Of a DNA stretch of 64,000 bases, positions 63,507 to 64,000 are shown in pieces (the stretch's first letter is position 1; each line of letters starts with the position of its first letter). The position numbers were made by a program, and so were the translations under genes. Under the pieces are notes generated by a model. It was not told the origin of the DNA and did not search any database. It was given only the letters and a program-made list of their open reading frames with translations. Source of the stretch: an uncultured Senegalimassilia sp. (GTDB lineage Bacteria > Actinomycetota > Coriobacteriia > Coriobacteriales > Eggerthellaceae); NCBI RefSeq assembly GCF_934630535.1, contig NZ_CAKTVU010000003.1, positions 148,968 through 212,967 of the forward strand, written 5' to 3'.

Positions 63507-63939
63507 GAATGCCATCTCCCCCTGTAATAAGCCTCAATTCCATGTCATTAAAAACCGATAGACAGGAGTAATAACTCCCGAACACATTTAACCACAGCGT
63601 TTATAGGACGAGCGGCGCGAATGCAACGCCGGGCGGTGTAGCAGGTAGTCAAATCCAAGTCCGAAAATGGACCATAATGGTTGACATATCAAGTCTTTTG
63701 TTCCATCCGTTGGAATATTCTAATGACGGGAGTCCCCCAAGGCAATACGATACAGAAGAGAAATCTACCTTTTTGGTACAATCTTTGAATCATTTCCTTT
63801 GTTTCGAAAGCATTAAAAGCGCACAATGGAGCCATGGAAAAACGGTGAAGGAAGCACCGGAGATCCTGCGGAAAGGAAGAGCACTTCCTCCGCAAAACGA
63901 CAGCGGTATTTAATAATACCGCGAAGAAAGGAGACAGTC
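63507..63939. other. AT-rich divergent control region before the amidinotransferase gene
   Basis: The region contains TTGACA at 63681-63686 without a clear -10, an alternative TTGTTC-17-TAATGA pair (63698-63726), and a GC hairpin near 63868-63893 (gcgg..aggaag/cttcct..ccgc). A perfect inverted repeat GCGGTATT-taat-AATACCGC lies at 63903-63922, directly before the AAAGGAG ribosome site of the next gene. The latter could be an operator or a translation-controlling hairpin. A 78-codon frame at 63677-63913 has no coding character. Confidence 0.45.
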
Positions 63940-64000
63940 ATGGCGAAGATTGTCAACTCTTGGAACGACTGGGATCCGTTGAAGCGCGTCATCGTTGGCC
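63940..64000 (+). CDS. Amidinotransferase family protein, N-terminal start (partial)
   Basis: Only 20 residues are inside the window: MAKIVNSWNDWDPLKRVIVG. The pattern N-x-W-x-x-WDPLKRVIVG is the first strand of the glycine/inosamine-phosphate amidinotransferase family (guanidine transfer from arginine). A strong AAAGGAG lies six to seven bases before the ATG. The catalytic Cys, His and Asp are beyond the window end, so activity cannot be judged. It is divergent from a TetR gene. Confidence 0.7.
   Translation, partial: MAKIVNSWNDWDPLKRVIVG

Noticed and set aside
63677..63913. Open frame of 78 codons upstream of the amidinotransferase
   Set aside because: It has no ribosome site, runs through hairpins, and lies in a region whose features look regulatory.

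Overview
This is a high-GC bacterial chromosome segment. I infer an anaerobic member of the Coriobacteriia (Eggerthellaceae-like, Actinomycetota). The reasons are a Tat-exported fumarate-reductase-type flavoprotein paired with a membrane multiheme cytochrome c, a multi-spanning membrane protein ending in a LuxR DNA-binding domain, a succinate/fumarate oxidoreductase with a CCG-domain third subunit, oxygen-sensitive class I fumarases, and the tRNA-tuf-rpmG-tRNA(Trp)-secE-nusG-rplK-rplA order. The assignment is inferred from gene content, not from a marker-gene search. Apart from the partial genes at both ends, every gene looks intact; I see no insertion sequence, prophage, CRISPR array or rRNA operon.

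Layout. 0-3.5 kb: end of clpC, ispD-ispF (isoprenoid synthesis) and cysS. 3.7-6.2 kb: a U32-family protein and an MFS transporter. 6.3-8.35 kb: a TPP riboswitch with its terminator controlling thiM, a thiamine-binding protein and thiE. 8.4-13 kb: a PLP aminotransferase divergent from a PutP-type symporter, then a secreted NlpC/P60 hydrolase. 13.2-17.9 kb: two tandem promoters, tRNA-Tyr/Thr/Met, tuf, rpmG, tRNA-Trp, secE, nusG, rplK and rplA, followed by map. 18.9-22.4 kb: an ATP-grasp ligase divergent from asnB, possibly a peptidoglycan cross-bridge pair. 22.5-29.5 kb: a methyltransferase, thyX, a DUF1385 protein, a small secreted protein and an archaeal-type topoisomerase I.

29.5-33 kb is the most unusual part. 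A TetR regulator, a Tat flavoprotein reductase and a multiheme cytochrome c form a self-contained respiratory module. It is bounded by two related 42-bp pseudo-palindromic sequences in inverted orientation (36/42 identical), each built like a recombination site: two roughly 13-bp arms around an asymmetric core. The TetR has a clear two-site operator on the module promoter.

33-46 kb is a C4-dicarboxylate block: two separate two-subunit class I hydratases (fumarase or tartrate dehydratase), a DASS anion transporter, a flavoprotein/iron-sulfur/CCG-protein fumarate reductase, a membrane LuxR regulator, a universal stress protein and malic enzyme. Together these could interconvert malate, fumarate, succinate and pyruvate and dispose of electrons on fumarate.

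45.8-54 kb: tmk, holB and a PSP1 (RicT-like) gene with a long basic tail, then pncB, two degV genes and a degenerate dehydrogenase-like gene. 54.2-57.6 kb: two radical SAM proteins and a DUF4130 partner, the last two behind a strong promoter containing a LexA-like box. 57.7-62 kb: a membrane protein, tRNA-Thr(UGU) and a P-type ATPase. From about 62.7 kb the sequence becomes visibly more AT-rich: a GNAT acetyltransferase, a second TetR regulator and the start of an amidinotransferase gene cut by the window end.
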